A program made the translations under genes and the position numbers. Source: Hyaloraphidium curvatum (taxonomy: Eukaryota > Monoblepharomycota > Hyaloraphidiomycetes > Hyaloraphidiales > Hyaloraphidiaceae). Taken from it: 64,000 nt of DNA. The stretch lies in assembly GCA_025558095.1 (NCBI GenBank), contig JAIVFI010000021.1:620001-684000 (forward strand). Reading direction: 5' to 3'. This document shows positions 21,060 through 34,831 of the stretch, piece by piece. Position 1 is the first letter of the stretch. Every line of letters begins with the position of its first letter. The notes under the pieces are model-generated. The model was not told where the DNA came from. It made no database searches and saw only the letters and a list, made by a program, of their open reading frames with translations.

Positions 21060-24000
21060 ATGGACGACCACACCGTTCCCTCGCCTCTGGGGGAGCGTGT
21101 TATTCCATTTCAGGCCGCAGTCAATGTCGCGCATGACGTAGCCCAGGCGAACTGGAGGTGCGGCAGGTGACGGCACCTTGGAAGTGAAGGCCGCTTATTG
21201 CTTTACCGCAGCCAAAAGACCTGGGTATGGATTCCGGACAAGCAGCAAGTCTACGTGATGGCCCACGTCAAAGACATACGCGGGGAGTTTTGTACAGTGG
21301 CGCTGGAGAATGGGGAGGTGGGTTGGGACGGCCACGGCAGGTTCGGATGGTTCCTGACCTCTTCCACACAGGAACGAGACATAAGGGTCGACGACACCGA
21401 GAAGTGCAACCCTCCCAAGTTCGACAAAGTCGAAGACATGGCCGACCTTACGTACCTCAACGAGCCCTCGGTCGTACACAATTTGCGACTCCGCTACTAT
21501 TCCAACATGATCTACGTTAGTCTGCGCCAAGGCATTCGGGGCCAACATTGAACGCATTCCCTAGACATATTCTGGCCTCTTCCTTGTGGCGATTAACCCC
21601 TACAGGGCCCTCCCAATCTACTCGGAGAAGCAGGTCGCGGCCTACAGGTCCAAGAGGCGCAACGAGGTGCCGCCGCACATCTTTGCCGTGGCCGACAATG
21701 CCTATCAGGACATGGTGACGAACCGGGAGAACCAGAGTATTCTCATCACGTGAGTCGCCTCGTTTCGTCGGCGGATGCCCCATTGTGACTCGGTGTTAGT
21801 GGAGAATCTGGCGCAGGAAAGACAGAGAACACCAAGAAAGTCATTCAGTATCTCACTGCCATTGCCTCGGATCGTTTGAATGCCAGCGAATCCGTCACCC
21901 TTGAGGCCAAGATCCTCCAAGCCAACCCGCTTTTGGAATCGTTCGGAAATGCTCAGACGATCCGAAACAACAACTCCTCCCGCTTCGTGGGTCTAGATGA
22001 GCGAACTGTCGTCGGAAGATACTAATCATTCATGCAGGGCAAGTTCATCCGGATTGAATTCAGCGGTTCGGGATCCATAGCCGGAGCCAACATCGAGCGC
22101 TACCTTTTGGAGAAATCCAGGGTTACGCACCAAACGTCGAAGGAGCGCAATTTCCACATATTTTACCAGCTTCTCTGTGGGGCCGACAGTGACTTGCGCG
22201 GTGAGTTTTCATGCTCTTGCTTTCGCTAGCCGCTCAACCATTCCTCAGCCAAGTTACTGCTCGACGGCAATGCATCGGACTACCAGTACACAAAGCATTC
22301 CAGCAAGACAATTCCGGACGTCGACGATGCCCACGATTTTGGAGACCTTCTCAGCTCGATGGAAGTCATGGGTTTCGGCAAGCACGAGATATTTGACACT
22401 CTGCGCATCGTTTCTTCGATCCTCCACCTCGGAAACATACGTCCCTCTTCGGGGCGGGATGATCAAGCCCAGCTCGCCGATACTTCGTCCGTCGAAAGAG
22501 TTTGCCACCTCCTCGGAATGAACGTCACAGCTTTCGTGAAGGCGCTGCTGAAGCCTCAGATCCGGGCCGGAAAGGAGTCTGTCGTACAACACCGAAGCTG
22601 TGAACAAGTCCTCTACTCCGTCGAGGCCCTCGCTCGTGGCATGTACGAACGCTTGTTCAGCTGGCTTGTGGACAGGATCAATGCGGCTCTTGATCGGCCG
22701 AGTCCGAGAAACAAGTTCATCGGGGTTCTCGACATTGCCGGGTTCGAAATCTTTCAGGTGAAGCGCCGTTGCTGGCGCATACTGTGCTCGCTAGACCCAC
22801 GATCTACGCTTTGCAGAGAAACTCGTTCGAGCAGCTTCTCATCAACTACACAAACGAGAAACTCCAGCAGTTCTTCAACCATCACATGTTCGTGCTCGAG
22901 CAAGAGGAGTACAAGCAGGAGAACATTGAATGGCAGTTCATCGATTTCGGTTTGGATCTACAACCCACGATAGACCTGATCGAGAAGTCGACGGTGGGCT
23001 TCCAAAGCAGTTCAGCGTTGCCGCTCCCTGATGCAGCCTGCAGCCTGTCGGGATCCTCTCTTGCCTTGACGAGGAGTGTGTCTTTCCGCAAGCCACGGAC
23101 CGCACATTCACCGAGAAGCTGAACACGTTGTGGAAGGGCAAGTCGACCAAGTATGAGACGCCGAAGCTGCCCGGCCAATCCTTCACGCTGCAACATTACG
23201 CGGCAAGAGTCGAATATTCCACGGCCGGTTGGCTGGACAAGAACAAGGATCCGCTGAACGAGAACATTACAAATCTCCTTGCCGCTTCTTCGGAGCCTTT
23301 CGTTGCTTCCATGTTTGCCGATTGCGTCGGCGACGCCGAGGAAAACTTCGCTGTTCGGAGATCGATCGTGAAGAAAGGCGCATTCAGGACGGTCGCACAG
23401 CGTCATAAGGAGCAGCTCATGACCCTCATGGCCCGGTTGCACGAAACGGAGCCTCATTTTGTGCGCTGCATCCTTCCCAATGAGGACAAGAAGGCCGGAA
23501 AGCTCGACACCGGCCTCGTGCTTGATCAGCTCCGCTGCAACGGCGTGCTTGAGGGCATTCGCATCTGCCGGGCTGGCTTCCCGAACAGACTGCCTTTTGC
23601 TGACTTCCGTGGCCGCTACGAAGTTCTGTGTCCCAGGGCGATACCTTCTGGCTTCGTTGACGGCCGCCAAGCGGCTGAGCGGCTCCTCGATGGCCTGCTG
23701 CTTGCGCAAAACCAGTACCGGCTCGGAACGAGCAAAGTGTTCTTCCGCGCTGGTGTGGTAAGTAGATTCTGCGAGAGTACGTAAGGTCACGGTGTTCATC
23801 GATTTTGCGCAGCTCGCAGATCTCGAAGAACGGCGGGACCACCAATTGTCTGCGATATTCACTCGTGTCCAGGCGATTTGGCGCGGATACATCGCCAGGA
23901 AGCGCTTCACCCGACGAGTCCTGCAGCTTCGTGCAATCAAGGTAATTCAGAAAAACTCGAGGATCTATGTCCAGCTCCGGGAATGGCTGTGGTGGCGGTT

Positions 24001-27000
24001 GTATGCCAAGGTGAAGCCATTGCTGAGCGTCACTCGGGTCGACAACGAGCTGCAAAGGAAGGAGGAGGAGATCAAGTTTCTCTCCGACAATACGCGACGA
24101 ATGGAGGATGAGATCCGCAAGCTGGTGGCGCAGCGGACGGTTTTGGAAACTGAGAAGAAGCAGCTCGAAGACGCTGTTGCCGAGGAGCGAATGGCATCCA
24201 CCGATCAAGCCGCCATCTTGGAGCGGACACAGCAGCGTGCGATCGAGCTCGACACTTTGCTCGGAGAGACCGTGGCAGAGCTGCAAGCCAAGCAAGCGCT
24301 TTTGGAAGTGCTGACCTCTCAAAGCTCGGATTTCGAGGAAGAAAGACGGCGACTGCTGGTACAGATCACCGATTTCGAGGCTGCCCTCGACAGGGCGGAG
24401 AAAGACAAATCTACCAGAGAGGATCAGCTGCGCTGTCTGAATGCGGATGTGGTTTCCGCCACGGAACGGACGGAGAAGCTTGATGCGGAACGCAAGGCCC
24501 TGGAACAGCTGCTCAGCGCAGCGCAGAATGAATTGGCCGAGGCAATGGCAAGCGAGTCAGATGCCATGCGGCACAGAGCGAGGCTTACCTCTGAGCTTGG
24601 GGAGACGGAGGAGAAGCTGCGCCGGGAGGTCGCCACTCGTGAACTGCTGGATGGTCGCCGCCTCGAGCTTGAGTCTTCTCTGCGCGAGTCCCAGGCCGCC
24701 GCGCAAGAGTCCGAGCTTCTGGTTCAGAAGCTGCGGGATTCCATTACTAGGAAGGAGACAGAGATATCCGCTCTTTTGGAGAAGCTGGCCGCGGAAACAT
24801 CGGCCAAAGACTTGGCCGAGCTGGCGAAGCGTGACCTTTCATCCAGGATACAGTCACTTGAGTTGCATCTGTCAAACGAGGCGGAGAGCAAAGAAAGACT
24901 GGTTGCCCTGAAGCAGAGGCTGGAGAGCGAAGTGGAGCAGCTCCATGCCCTCATGGTCCAAAAGGGCGATTCGGCGACGAAGCAGAGCGAGCTCCGGCAA
25001 CTTCGCGAGAAGGAGCTGTACGATGCCAAGGAGCTGGTGCAATCTCTTCAAGCCGAACTCGAGGAAGCACGTCGCGTGTGGGCCACGCAGTCGAAGGCAC
25101 TTCAGTCCCAGGTCGATCAGGCGACTCAGGAGGTTCTTCGATTGGGCGAGACCAAGGCGACTCTGGAAGCTCGTTTGGCCTCGCTAACCCAGGATCTGGA
25201 AGCGGCGACCGAGCAGAATGATCGTCACGTTCGGGCTTCCCGACAGGCCCTTGCCGATCTGCAGGAAACGCGCCTGAGACTCGAAGAGGCACAAGACCGC
25301 CTCTTGGAGGCAACCAACGCCCGGTCATTGCTTCAGGCAACCTTGACAACGCTGTCATCCAGACTGGATGAGGCCGAACGTTCTAGTGCCCATTCTGAAC
25401 GGGAAGCAGTTTCGTTGGCGGCATCTGCGAGCCATCTGCGGGAGGAAAACGAAGACCTGAATCGCAGGCTTGCATCGTTGGAGGAGACGAAACGAAGGCT
25501 CCAAAACACCGTTTCTGAACTTCAGTCCAAGTGCGATGAACAAGAGGCACAGAATGGGGAGCTGAAGCGCCATCTCGAAATGCAGCTTGCGACCGCGGAG
25601 CGCCTCAAGGTCGCGCATCGCGAAGAAGTGCAGCTGAAAGCAATTGAGCTCGACGATGTCCGTAAGCGATTGGAAACCGAGATCGAGGACCTCAAATCGC
25701 GCGTCGCCGCGGCGTCCGCAACTCAAGCAAGCCTGGAAAAGGCTCGCAATCGGCTGAACGCCGATTTGGAGGACGTGAGGCACGAGAACGAGCAGCTGCA
25801 GGTGCTCGCGAGACAAGCAGACCGAAGCACCAAAGGACTCGAGCAACAGCTCGCCAGTCTGTCTGCAGAGCTGGATGCAGAGCGCAGGCACAAGGAATCC
25901 GCAGAGTCGGACGTGCGCAAGCTCCAGGCTTCGGTCGACAACATGAGGGCCGAGCTGGAGCTGAAAAGCCAGTCGTACCTGAGCATCCAGCGCCAGAAGA
26001 ACGACCTTGAGACGGAGCTGAAAAGCCTCATCGACGAGATCGGGGAAGGTGGCAAGAACGTTCACGAGCTGGAGAAGAGCCTTCGCCGCTCGGCGGGCAG
26101 GATAGACGAGCTTACAGCCCTTTTAGACGACGAGAGGCAAGCTAGAAGCAAGCTAGCGGACGCCAAATCCGAGCTCGAGGCTTTCCTTGCCGATCACCGC
26201 AGAAAAGCCGAGGCAGAGCTTGCGGCAAAGGAAGCTCAAATGGAAGACACTCGCAAGATCTTGCTCAAGGAGATCAACGAGCAAGGCGAACAGCTGGAAG
26301 CTCTCACCGAAGCTAACGCAGAGCTTGGGAGGGCGAAGAGGAAGCTCCAAGCCGAGCTAGACGAGCTCTTGAGCAAGGAGGATTCGTCCGCAAGGAGCAA
26401 GTCCGACCTCGAGAGGGCCAAAAGGGCTGCTGAATCTGCGTTGAAGGAGGTGCAATCGAAGCTGGAAACAGAGCTCCGTGCCCGGGCAGACTTCGAAGAC
26501 CTCGCAAGACGCCAAGAGCAAAAGGCCAACCATGCACAGGCTCTGGCCGAGCAGCTCCAGATGCAGTTGGAGAACACCGATCGCGAGCGGAGGAGCCTGA
26601 TGAAGCAGGTCGAAGTGCTGCAGGTGGAACTTGACGGTCCCGATGAGTCTTCGCGGACGTCCCTCTTGTTAGCAAAGCGGGCATGGGAGAAGGACCGGCA
26701 AGCACTGCAGGAACGAATCCAGGCCCTCGAAGAGGAGCGTGGGGACCTCCTTGCGAACCAGGGGGTTGCGTCGACAGACGTCGAAGAACTGAAATCGCGC
26801 ATCGAGACCGAGTACGAAGCACGACTCGAAAGGCTCGAGGCAGAGAAGAAGGCGCTGCTTACTGCTCAACGGTTCGTGACCCACATCCGTCGGTTGTTCA
26901 TGGTTGACAAATATTTCTTCCGGCAGGCTACTTCAGCAAGAACTGGACGGCAAGGCCCTCGAGATTGCGAGCTTCGACAAGCAGAGGCGGTTAGCGCAGA

Positions 27001-28771
27001 GCGAGATGGAAGATCTTCGCCACCGCCTCGAAATCGAAATCTCGGCTAAGACGGAGGAGATTACGGCGAGGCGGCGGGTTAGCAGCGAGCTGAGGGACGC
27101 CCTGGACAAGTGCACAGCGGAAGCAGCACGGTCGAAGGAGCATGCCGAGAATGCCGAGGCGCAAAAGGCCAAGGCGCATGAGCTGCTTGTTCGGCTTGAG
27201 CATGCCGAGATGGACCGCACCAAGGCTGAAAAGGACGCATCCACCGCGCGGCTCCAGCTGAAGGACTTGGAGGAATCGATCGAGGAGCTGGCCAACGGTC
27301 GCCGGGTCAGCGAGGACAAAGTCAGGCACCTGGAAGAGGAGCTTCAGGAAGCAAGAGAACTTCTAGAAGAGCGATCCGCAGAGACAACCGAGGCACGTAC
27401 CGATCGAGATAGGTCGCGCCTCGAACTGCGCCAGCTGCGCGAACGGCTCCAAGCCGAACTCGAGGAACGTGATGCAGCGATGGAGTCAGTGAAGAAACGG
27501 CTGCAGAACGAGCTCCACCAGACCCAGGCAGACCTGGAAGCGGAAAGGGCTTCGTGCATTGCTATGCGCAGTGCGAGAAAGCAAATCGAGAACGATCTCC
27601 AGGCTTTGCAGGCGCAACTCGACGCGGAGCTGCGTACTTCGGGTGCTTGGCGCCGGGAAAAGGAGCGACTCGAATCAAAGCTGGATGAATTGAACCGGAA
27701 CCTCTTCGACTCCGTGAAACAACAGGAGGACATTTTGGCCCTTCAAGCGGCCAGTGGTGCACGGATCCGCGATCTTCAGATTGCCGTCGACGACGCCGAA
27801 GCCCAGAAAGTGATACTGGAAAGGAGCAAGCGAGCTCTTGAAGAGCGCTTGGAGGAGGCATCGGAACAACTTCAAGAGGCTACCAGGGCAAGGCAAGCGC
27901 TGGAGAGATCCGTTGCCGCCCTGGATTCGGAGACATCGAGCTTGCGTGCTCAGCTGGAGGAACAGATTGACCGCGTTGCACAGAGCAACGAGAAAGTTCA
28001 GCACTCCGAGGGCCTCGCACAGACGTTGCAGATAGAGTTGAGCACGGAGCGGGAAAGTGCCGTCGAGATGGAGAGGGAGAAGGTAAGGAAGGGCAGACTC
28101 TCTCGAATGATCCATATTTTTGACATTCACACAACAGCTTGCCCTCGAGCGACAAGTGAAGGACCTCAGTGCTCGGGTAATCGAGCTTGAAAACGGCGTC
28201 TCCTCGGATGCAACACGCGGCATTGCTAGGCTCCAAGCCCAGGTCGAAGTGCTCACCGGACAGCTGTCAGATGAGGCGCGGGAAAAGTCTCTTCTATCCA
28301 AAGCCATCCGGGAATCCGAGCGCCAGGTGCGGCTCTTGTCGTTCCAGGTTGCGGAAAAGGACAAGCTGGAGGGGAAACTTCGGGAGGACATCGATAAACT
28401 CGACCAGAAGGCCCGGAAGCTCAAGCAACAAGTCGAGCACTTGGTTCGTCTTCTGAGTCTGCTGGAGCTTGCATCTCGCTCATCTCGTCGGCCCCAATGT
28501 AGGAGGTAACCGAAAGCAACCTCACGATCGCAAAGCGGCGGGCTGAAAGGGAAGCCACCGAGTTCCGTGACCGGGCGTTCAGGTATTCTTGGGGACTTGC
28601 GACAAGGTGCACTGCAACTGACCGTGTTTTTATCGAAACAGGTTCGAAAAGGAAGTGGAGCGCATGAGGGCTCGGGTTGACTTCGGCTCTGGGGGACCTG
28701 GTGTCGGCTTTAGCGGGAGCCCCATCGCCGAAACGGCCGATGTTTCTCCGGACGGCGTGTCTGATAACTGA
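21060..28771 (+). CDS. Class II (conventional) myosin heavy chain
   Basis: Start ATG at 21060-21062; splicing joins AHDVAQANW to [20 protein letters not shown], the SH3-like N-terminal subdomain of myosin II. The motor shows P-loop [20 protein letters not shown] (near 21,800), switch I NNNSSRF, switch [12 protein letters not shown] followed by [20 protein letters not shown], the loop-2/actin region, [20 protein letters not shown], the SH helix [20 protein letters not shown], and a converter ending [20 protein letters not shown]. Two IQ-like elements follow ([18 protein letters not shown]). From about 24.0 kb to 28.6 kb the product is an almost unbroken heptad coiled coil, ending in a short non-helical tailpiece ([19 protein letters not shown]) with a TGA at 28769-28771. 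I estimate about 2,300 residues. It forms bipolar filaments for cytokinesis and cortical contraction. Confidence 0.96.
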
Positions 28772-28820
28772 TGCGAAGTCTAGAGCAATGTCATGTGCAG
28801 TACAAAGACCATGTGCTATG

Positions 28821-31134
28821 TCATTCTGGGCAGATTCTGGGCCATATCAGAGCGGCAACGTCGAAAAACGCTGAGAAGGACGACGGTTCAGGTGCATTCG
28901 AGGGCAGTCGAACTGACTTACGTCGATGGCAGTAATGCGAAATGTCGGCTCGCTCGTCAAACCTAGGTTCTAACGGCGTCCAAGTGTCCACGACCTCCAC
29001 ACCCCACTTCCTCATAACCCGACGCAGGATCCAGTTCCATTTTTGCGACCTTCCGCGCGTGCTGAAGCCCGCTGTTTTCATCCAGCCGTTGTCGTACACT
29101 AGCGGTTGCGGGGGAGTGGCTGTGGCGATGTATGAAGTGACGTTGTAGAGTTCTTTGTCCCGCGCCATGAAGGAGGCAAGCAAATCAAGCCCACGGTGCC
29201 AGAGCGTGGAGTTTGTGTACGACATTGGCCAAATGGAGAGCTGCCACAGCACAATTCTGACCTTCCGCGACCAGGGAAGCGCGTTTCGGTGGAACAAATA
29301 TTCCTCGAAGGTCGGCAGACGACCACCACGGTCCGGAAACAAAGGGTGGAAGAACTTTATGGCAAAGGCATCCGCGGCCGGAACTGTGCCGAGGAAAAAG
29401 TGCGGAGTCATGGGCCAGATCGTCATCACACACGACATGGCTTCGGACAAGCTTGCCGCCAGTGAGTCCCCGAGCAGAAGGGGCTGGTAGTTCCAGAAGC
29501 AGTGCTTCGTCAGCCACGCGGGAAAGAGCCAGGCATGGCGCGATTCTGCAACAAACGGCATGAACCGCCACTCGGGCCGGTTGGGCGTCTCGCACACAAG
29601 GCGACGGTCGTCATCGAAAAAGATCTTCGGGCACGTGGTCCGGTTCGGGTGCACCCCTGCGTGCCCCTTGGTGAAGTTTGCAGGTCGCTGAAGGAGTGTC
29701 CATCGTCCCAGAGACAAGGCAGAACGTGGTAATCGGTACGCCGACTGGGACGGAGGGGGATACAGTGGCGAATCGTACACAAACCGATGCAAGGAGCGCA
29801 ACGCGGTCGGATACGGTCCCATCTGCGTGTAAATCCACGTATGAGAGCAAGTTTCGGCGAAGAGATATCCGATGTGCGCACCTGTTCTGCAATCGGTCCC
29901 ACATTTAGACCCAAGTCCTCGAGGTCGTCTTTGCTGGCGAATTGAAGTTGCTGTTGAAACACGAAGGACGCGTTGAATGGCACATTGATCTGCCTCCCAG
30001 GAAACGAAGAGCTTCGTGCTTGGTATTCCTTGCGCGTCTTCTCTGGAACCCGGCAAAAGTCCCTGTGCGACAGTTAAACGCCGCCGAGTTTTGGTCCACA
30101 CGGAAGGCCCCTAACCTCATGTCTCTAAGAAGATCACTTTGCTCGAGACGGCGAGACAACTCGTCGTCGGAAAAGGCAAACGCCAAGCTGCACGCCCATG
30201 GCTCCGCTATCATGGCGGTAGGTTCCAAGAGGCGAATGTACAGCGTGTACGGGCTACCCAAGCCGGCATCCGCCAAGGGTACGAAAAATGCAGCTTCCCA
30301 ATGCCCTATCTGATCAGATGAGAGTTCCGGAAAGGGCTCCTCGAACCCACGGCCCTTATCGACTTGGGAGGGCGGATATGGCAGAGTTTTGGGGCCCCGT
30401 CCGCCGTTAAGCGCATTTTCATCCGCGGAACCAGGAGCGGTTTCGGAAGCCAAATCATCGAGAGAAATAGCAGCAGTCGCATCCGACAGGAGTCCACCCC
30501 AGGCATTGGTAGCAGGGCCACCTCGGTTGCTCCGTGGACTGGCAATCCCAGTCACCAGAGGCGCAGCACCAGACAGGTAAAGCCGCTCCGCCTCCGAAGC
30601 TCTCGGCCGCAGAAACACAGGCACGATGCTCGTCTCGCTCTTCAAGTAGGCGGTGAAAACACCGGGCGCCCGAATGTTGAAGTAATGGAGCTTGTCCGCG
30701 AGGAGCTTTCCCGGCAATCCGACGAACTCGGGTTCGGTGCTCGTCCAGGACAGGCGTATCGGGACCGTCCCGTTCGAAGACAACCAATCCTCGAAGGTGG
30801 CGTTCCAAACCAGGGAGGGTGCCGTCCGCAAGGAATAGAACGGCAGGGCTTCCGGAACTCCCGACTTGGCGTCGCAGTGCCGATACGCCTTTGCCGTATC
30901 TTCCTGCTCGTCCTTCCCCCGCACCTCTATGCGCATCGTTTTGCCATTCTGGAGCGTTAGCAGAATGCTCCCGTCCTCGAGGTACGTGTAGTACGGCTCG
31001 TCCACGTTGTGGTCCGGCAGGTCCACGTTGTCCGGGCCGGCCGAAAACAGTCGTCTCGCCGCGACAAAGGCAGTTACCACAAGGAAAAAGGTCCCAAGGA
31101 GCCGCGTGCCCAATGGGAACAGCCTGCGGCTCAT
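28821..31134 (-). CDS. Type II membrane PC-esterase-like (NXPE/PMR5-type SGNH) protein
   Basis: Starts at ATG 31132-31134: MSRRLFPLGTRLLGTFFLVV with TAFVAARRLF is a signal anchor for a Golgi or secretory type II protein. The first lumenal part (YYTYLEDGSILLTLQNGKTM; a beta-rich block with LTWTS-type strands; YTLYIRLLEP) resembles the filamin/Ig-like domain of NXPE proteins. The C-terminal half has CPKIFFDDDRRLVCETPNRP, then NYQPLLLGDSLAASL (the GDS nucleophile block), NVTSYIATATPPQPL, and VVDTWTPLEPRFDERADISH with YC (the D..H pair). This order fits the PC-esterase/SGNH fold used by PMR5/TBL and NXPE-type enzymes that acetylate or otherwise esterify glycans. A final small exon (28870-28821) follows a 51-nt intron with a GTAAGT donor; introns near 29.9-30.0 kb were not fully resolved. 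Substrate unknown. Confidence 0.7.
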
Positions 31135-31618
31135 GGCCGAGGAGTTCTCCAAAGATTCGACGGGCGTGGGCTGGGATAAGGAACCTTCCTTTTGGCTCGG
31201 CTCGCGACTTACCAGTACCGGTCTAACAACCCACCGACCTTGATGGGAGATCGTCTGCGCTTCCATCTTTACTTCACCAGTAAAGACCTTGCTGGACTTG
31301 TCTGGCTCTTTGTTCTCCTGGGTGGCGTTTCTTATTCGCCCCCAACATGCTCGGCCAGAGCTTGCCTTCACTTTCTCTCGGTCGCTCGTCGCATCAACAT
31401 CGTACATCGCATTGCGCTCAGCCCATCTGTTACAAGCGTGCTTGCCACCGTTGTGCATTTCTTCGCCGATCGGGCAGAAAACGTTGTCTAGGAGGCGCCG
31501 CACACCGACGCTCCGCGAAAGAACCCTCATCGACCAGCTCGGCTCTGAATTCCGACACCGTCCCTCCATTTCAGGCGGTGCAATCCACCTGATACGCCGG
31601 CCTGCCCTCGATAGGTCG
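31135..31618. other. Spacer between two minus-strand genes
   Basis: About 480 bp between the GT90 stop and the PC-esterase start. The minus frame stays open through part of it, but the codons look non-coding and the signal anchor at 31134 marks the likely start. It should contain the promoter of the PC-esterase gene. Confidence 0.4.
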
Positions 31619-33133
31619 TCACATTGGGCGAGGAAGGGCTTCCCCAGGAGCAGCCTCCCGCCATGCACGATACGGTACGAACGAGCCTCGGGACGCGACG
31701 TCCGAAGGAGTGCCATTCACCGCCACACGGTATCCTCTCTTTTCCTGCTCTGCCGCATATGCCTCCTCGATGGCATTCCAGTTCAGGCCTTCTTGAAGAG
31801 CGGCAAACCGTGACAGAAGCTGAAACAAGTAGCACAGAGTTGGTCGGAGCCTCAGGTTGCGCTTGGCAAACTGCATGGCGCGCAAGGCGATCCGCCGCGC
31901 CGCCGCATCGTGCCGGCGGAGGTACTCCACCGCCTCGTGCAGCCTCCAAGTTTCGGTGGGCACGAAGTGATACCACGGTTTCAGGAGACCGTAAAAGTGC
32001 TCCTCAAACTGATTGTCCGAGGGGAGAAGCGGGGTCATTCCTGACGAAAGCACCTGGAAGGACCTGAATGCCGCTCCGAAGCCGTCGACGCTGACCGCGT
32101 ATCTGAACCCGTCCGCCTGCTCCTTCTGGCCCAGGAAGGAGCCGTTACGGCAGAGGCCTCTCAGGATGTAGTCCCTCGTCTCCTCGGTAAAGAATTTGGC
32201 GGCGAAGCCGGGGTTCCACACGGGATCGCAGGCAGCATCCAGGAGTAACGGGTGTAACGCAGAGTGCTGCATCAGACTCACCCGAATCTGCTGGAGGGGT
32301 ATTATGCGCCGCGGACCATAATCGAATCCCGTGAGCGTTCCCCGCCATATCGCCTTGGGAACCCGGCGGTCCCAAGGCGTTGTCCCCACCCAAGAGTTCG
32401 ATTCGCGACCCTGGAAAAGATCGCGCGCCAACAGGAAGTTCGGCAGCAGGACAAACTTCAAGCTTCGCGCCTTGGAAGCAACCATGAGCGGGTAGGTTGG
32501 ATCGGGCGAATTCACGCCGTCGCGGCACTGCAGCACCAATCGTACGTCCGGGAGGCGCACTCGCCATCTCTCGGCAAGCTCCAGCAGACCCTCAATAAGC
32601 GGCGGGTAGTGCCAGCGGCACTCAAACACCCCTTTGATGCAATCCACGCAATTTCGCACGAAGAGTCGGTTGTCGACGATGCGGAACAGTTCGCGATCGG
32701 CGTGGGCGAGCAGCATCTCGCGGAACAGCCTCCCTCGTATCGCCTCGCCGTGAGGCAAGAAGTTGAACCAAGCACCAATTTGAGAATCGGCATGGCGCCC
32801 TCCCTGAAAATCGGAGCCCGAGCACAGCATGTCCTCGAATGCCGAGGCCGACCCAGAAGTGATGGCCGGAGACGCGAGCTCGCGCTCGCCCCGGCTGAAG
32901 GAGAGCCGCGCATCGCGCAGCTCGTCGCGGAGAGCATTGTACTCGCGTTCCTCTTCCTCCGTCCACGGGCTATCATCTTCAAGCGACGTCCACCGGGAAC
33001 TGAGCGGCCCGCCGGCAAGGTTCGCTGAAGCCGGCCGAGTAAAGGCCGTTCGGAGGCCCCACGCCAAAAGAACGATGAATGCAAGTAGCGATACAGTGCG
33101 CCCTTTCACCCTTTGCCGTCCCAAAGCGCGCAT
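31619..33133 (-). CDS. GT90/CAP10-family glycosyltransferase, type II membrane protein
   Basis: One uninterrupted frame of 504 codons from ATG 33131-33133. The N-terminus MRALGRQRVKGRTVSLLAFI with VLLAWGLRTAF is a signal anchor, followed by an acidic stem. The catalytic domain contains KAIWRGTLTGFDYGPRRI (the family's RG..TG block), YAVSVDGFGAAFRSFQVLSS with GMTPLL, and EEHFYGLLKPWYHFVP, which correspond to the DG...R....L.s and EhF...L.Pw.HYiP blocks of CAP10/KDELC/POGLUT proteins. Characterised members transfer xylose or glucose in the secretory pathway, such as cryptococcal Cap10/Cxt1 or animal POGLUT. There is no C-terminal KDEL-like signal, so a Golgi location via the anchor is more likely. 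Intronless, unlike most neighbours. It shares the strand with the PC-esterase gene downstream. Confidence 0.88.
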   Translation of the reverse strand: MRALGRQRVKGRTVSLLAFIVLLAWGLRTAFTRPASANLAGGPLSSRWTSLEDDSPWTEEEEREYNALRDELRDARLSFSRGERELASPAITSGSASAFEDMLCSGSDFQGGRHADSQIGAWFNFLPHGEAIRGRLFREMLLAHADRELFRIVDNRLFVRNCVDCIKGVFECRWHYPPLIEGLLELAERWRVRLPDVRLVLQCRDGVNSPDPTYPLMVASKARSLKFVLLPNFLLARDLFQGRESNSWVGTTPWDRRVPKAIWRGTLTGFDYGPRRIIPLQQIRVSLMQHSALHPLLLDAACDPVWNPGFAAKFFTEETRDYILRGLCRNGSFLGQKEQADGFRYAVSVDGFGAAFRSFQVLSSGMTPLLPSDNQFEEHFYGLLKPWYHFVPTETWRLHEAVEYLRRHDAAARRIALRAMQFAKRNLRLRPTLCYLFQLLSRFAALQEGLNWNAIEEAYAAEQEKRGYRVAVNGTPSDVASRGSFVPYRAWREAAPGEALPRPM

Positions 33134-33265
33134 GAACGGGTCAATGCGTTGGCGCGCTCGGGGCAGCCTCGAGCAGGCAGCGGCCTCGTCGCGACGCGCG
33201 CGATCAATCCGCGGCCGCCCGTTTCAACATCCCAACCTCGTCGGAGTCCGACCAAGGCCGCCGCG
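33134..33265. promoter_or_regulatory. Divergent promoter region GT90/SURF4
   Basis: The 132 bp between the start codons of the two divergent genes must hold both promoters. Very GC-rich. Confidence 0.35.
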
Positions 33266-34217
<952 letters not shown>

Positions 34218-34432
34218 AGGCGGCGGCGAAGTGACGAGAGGAGATCAGTTTGCCTCTGAAAAGTGATGTGGGTCCCAGACTCCGCTGCAACCGAACCGAC
34301 TTGCCCCGCAGTCCTAGCCCGTCCATCTCGGCTGGGTCGGACCATCCGCCAAATACCCCCCCCGGTCTGAGCATCGGAGCGAGTAATGGTCCGCGTCTTT
34401 CCCTTGCGCTTGCGTGCCGAAGCCTGATATCT

Positions 34433-34831
34433 ATGCTCCTCGTAAACGACACGTGGCGCTGTGACTACGCGAAACGACGCGTCGGCGGGCGACGCTGTAG
34501 CTGTTTTACTCTTTCTTCAAGACGCTCGTGGGTCAGTCAGTTACAGTCGAGCTCAAGAACGATGTCTCCATCAGAGGAACTCTAGTTTCCGTGGACCAGT
34601 TCCTGAACATCAAGCTGGACGATATTCGCGTGGCCGACGAAGCACGATTTCCCCACATGGTGAGACGCGCCTCCTGCAGACTCGTGGCGTGCTCACCGGG
34701 CTCTGCAGGTTGCCGTGAAGAATTGTTTTATTCGGGGATCGGTTGTGCGCTACGTGGCGCTGCCCGCGGCGGCAGTGGATACGGGACTTTTGCAGGATGC
34801 AGCACGGCGCGAATCCCAACTGACGCGGTGA
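34433..34831 (+). CDS. LSM2: U6 snRNA-associated Sm-like protein LSm2
   Basis: Three exons, 34433-34441 (only MLL), 34501-34659 and 34709-34831, give 96 residues. The sequence LFYSFFKTLVGQSVTVELKN, DVSIRGTLVSVDQFLNIKLD, then VAVKNCFIRGSVVRYVALPA shows the Sm1 and Sm2 motifs, including the IRG signature in Sm2 strand beta4, and the LLQDAARRE end typical of LSm2. LSm2 is part of the LSm2-8 ring on U6 snRNA and the LSm1-7 ring in mRNA decapping. The 9-nt first coding exon would be missed by most predictors, but the family N-terminus (MLFFSFFKTLVG type) supports it. Confidence 0.94.

Noticed and set aside
23426-26884. Several minus-strand frames of 110-300 codons inside the myosin gene
   Set aside because: Ser/Leu/Arg-rich mirror frames of a coiled-coil gene, a known artefact of heptad codon usage.
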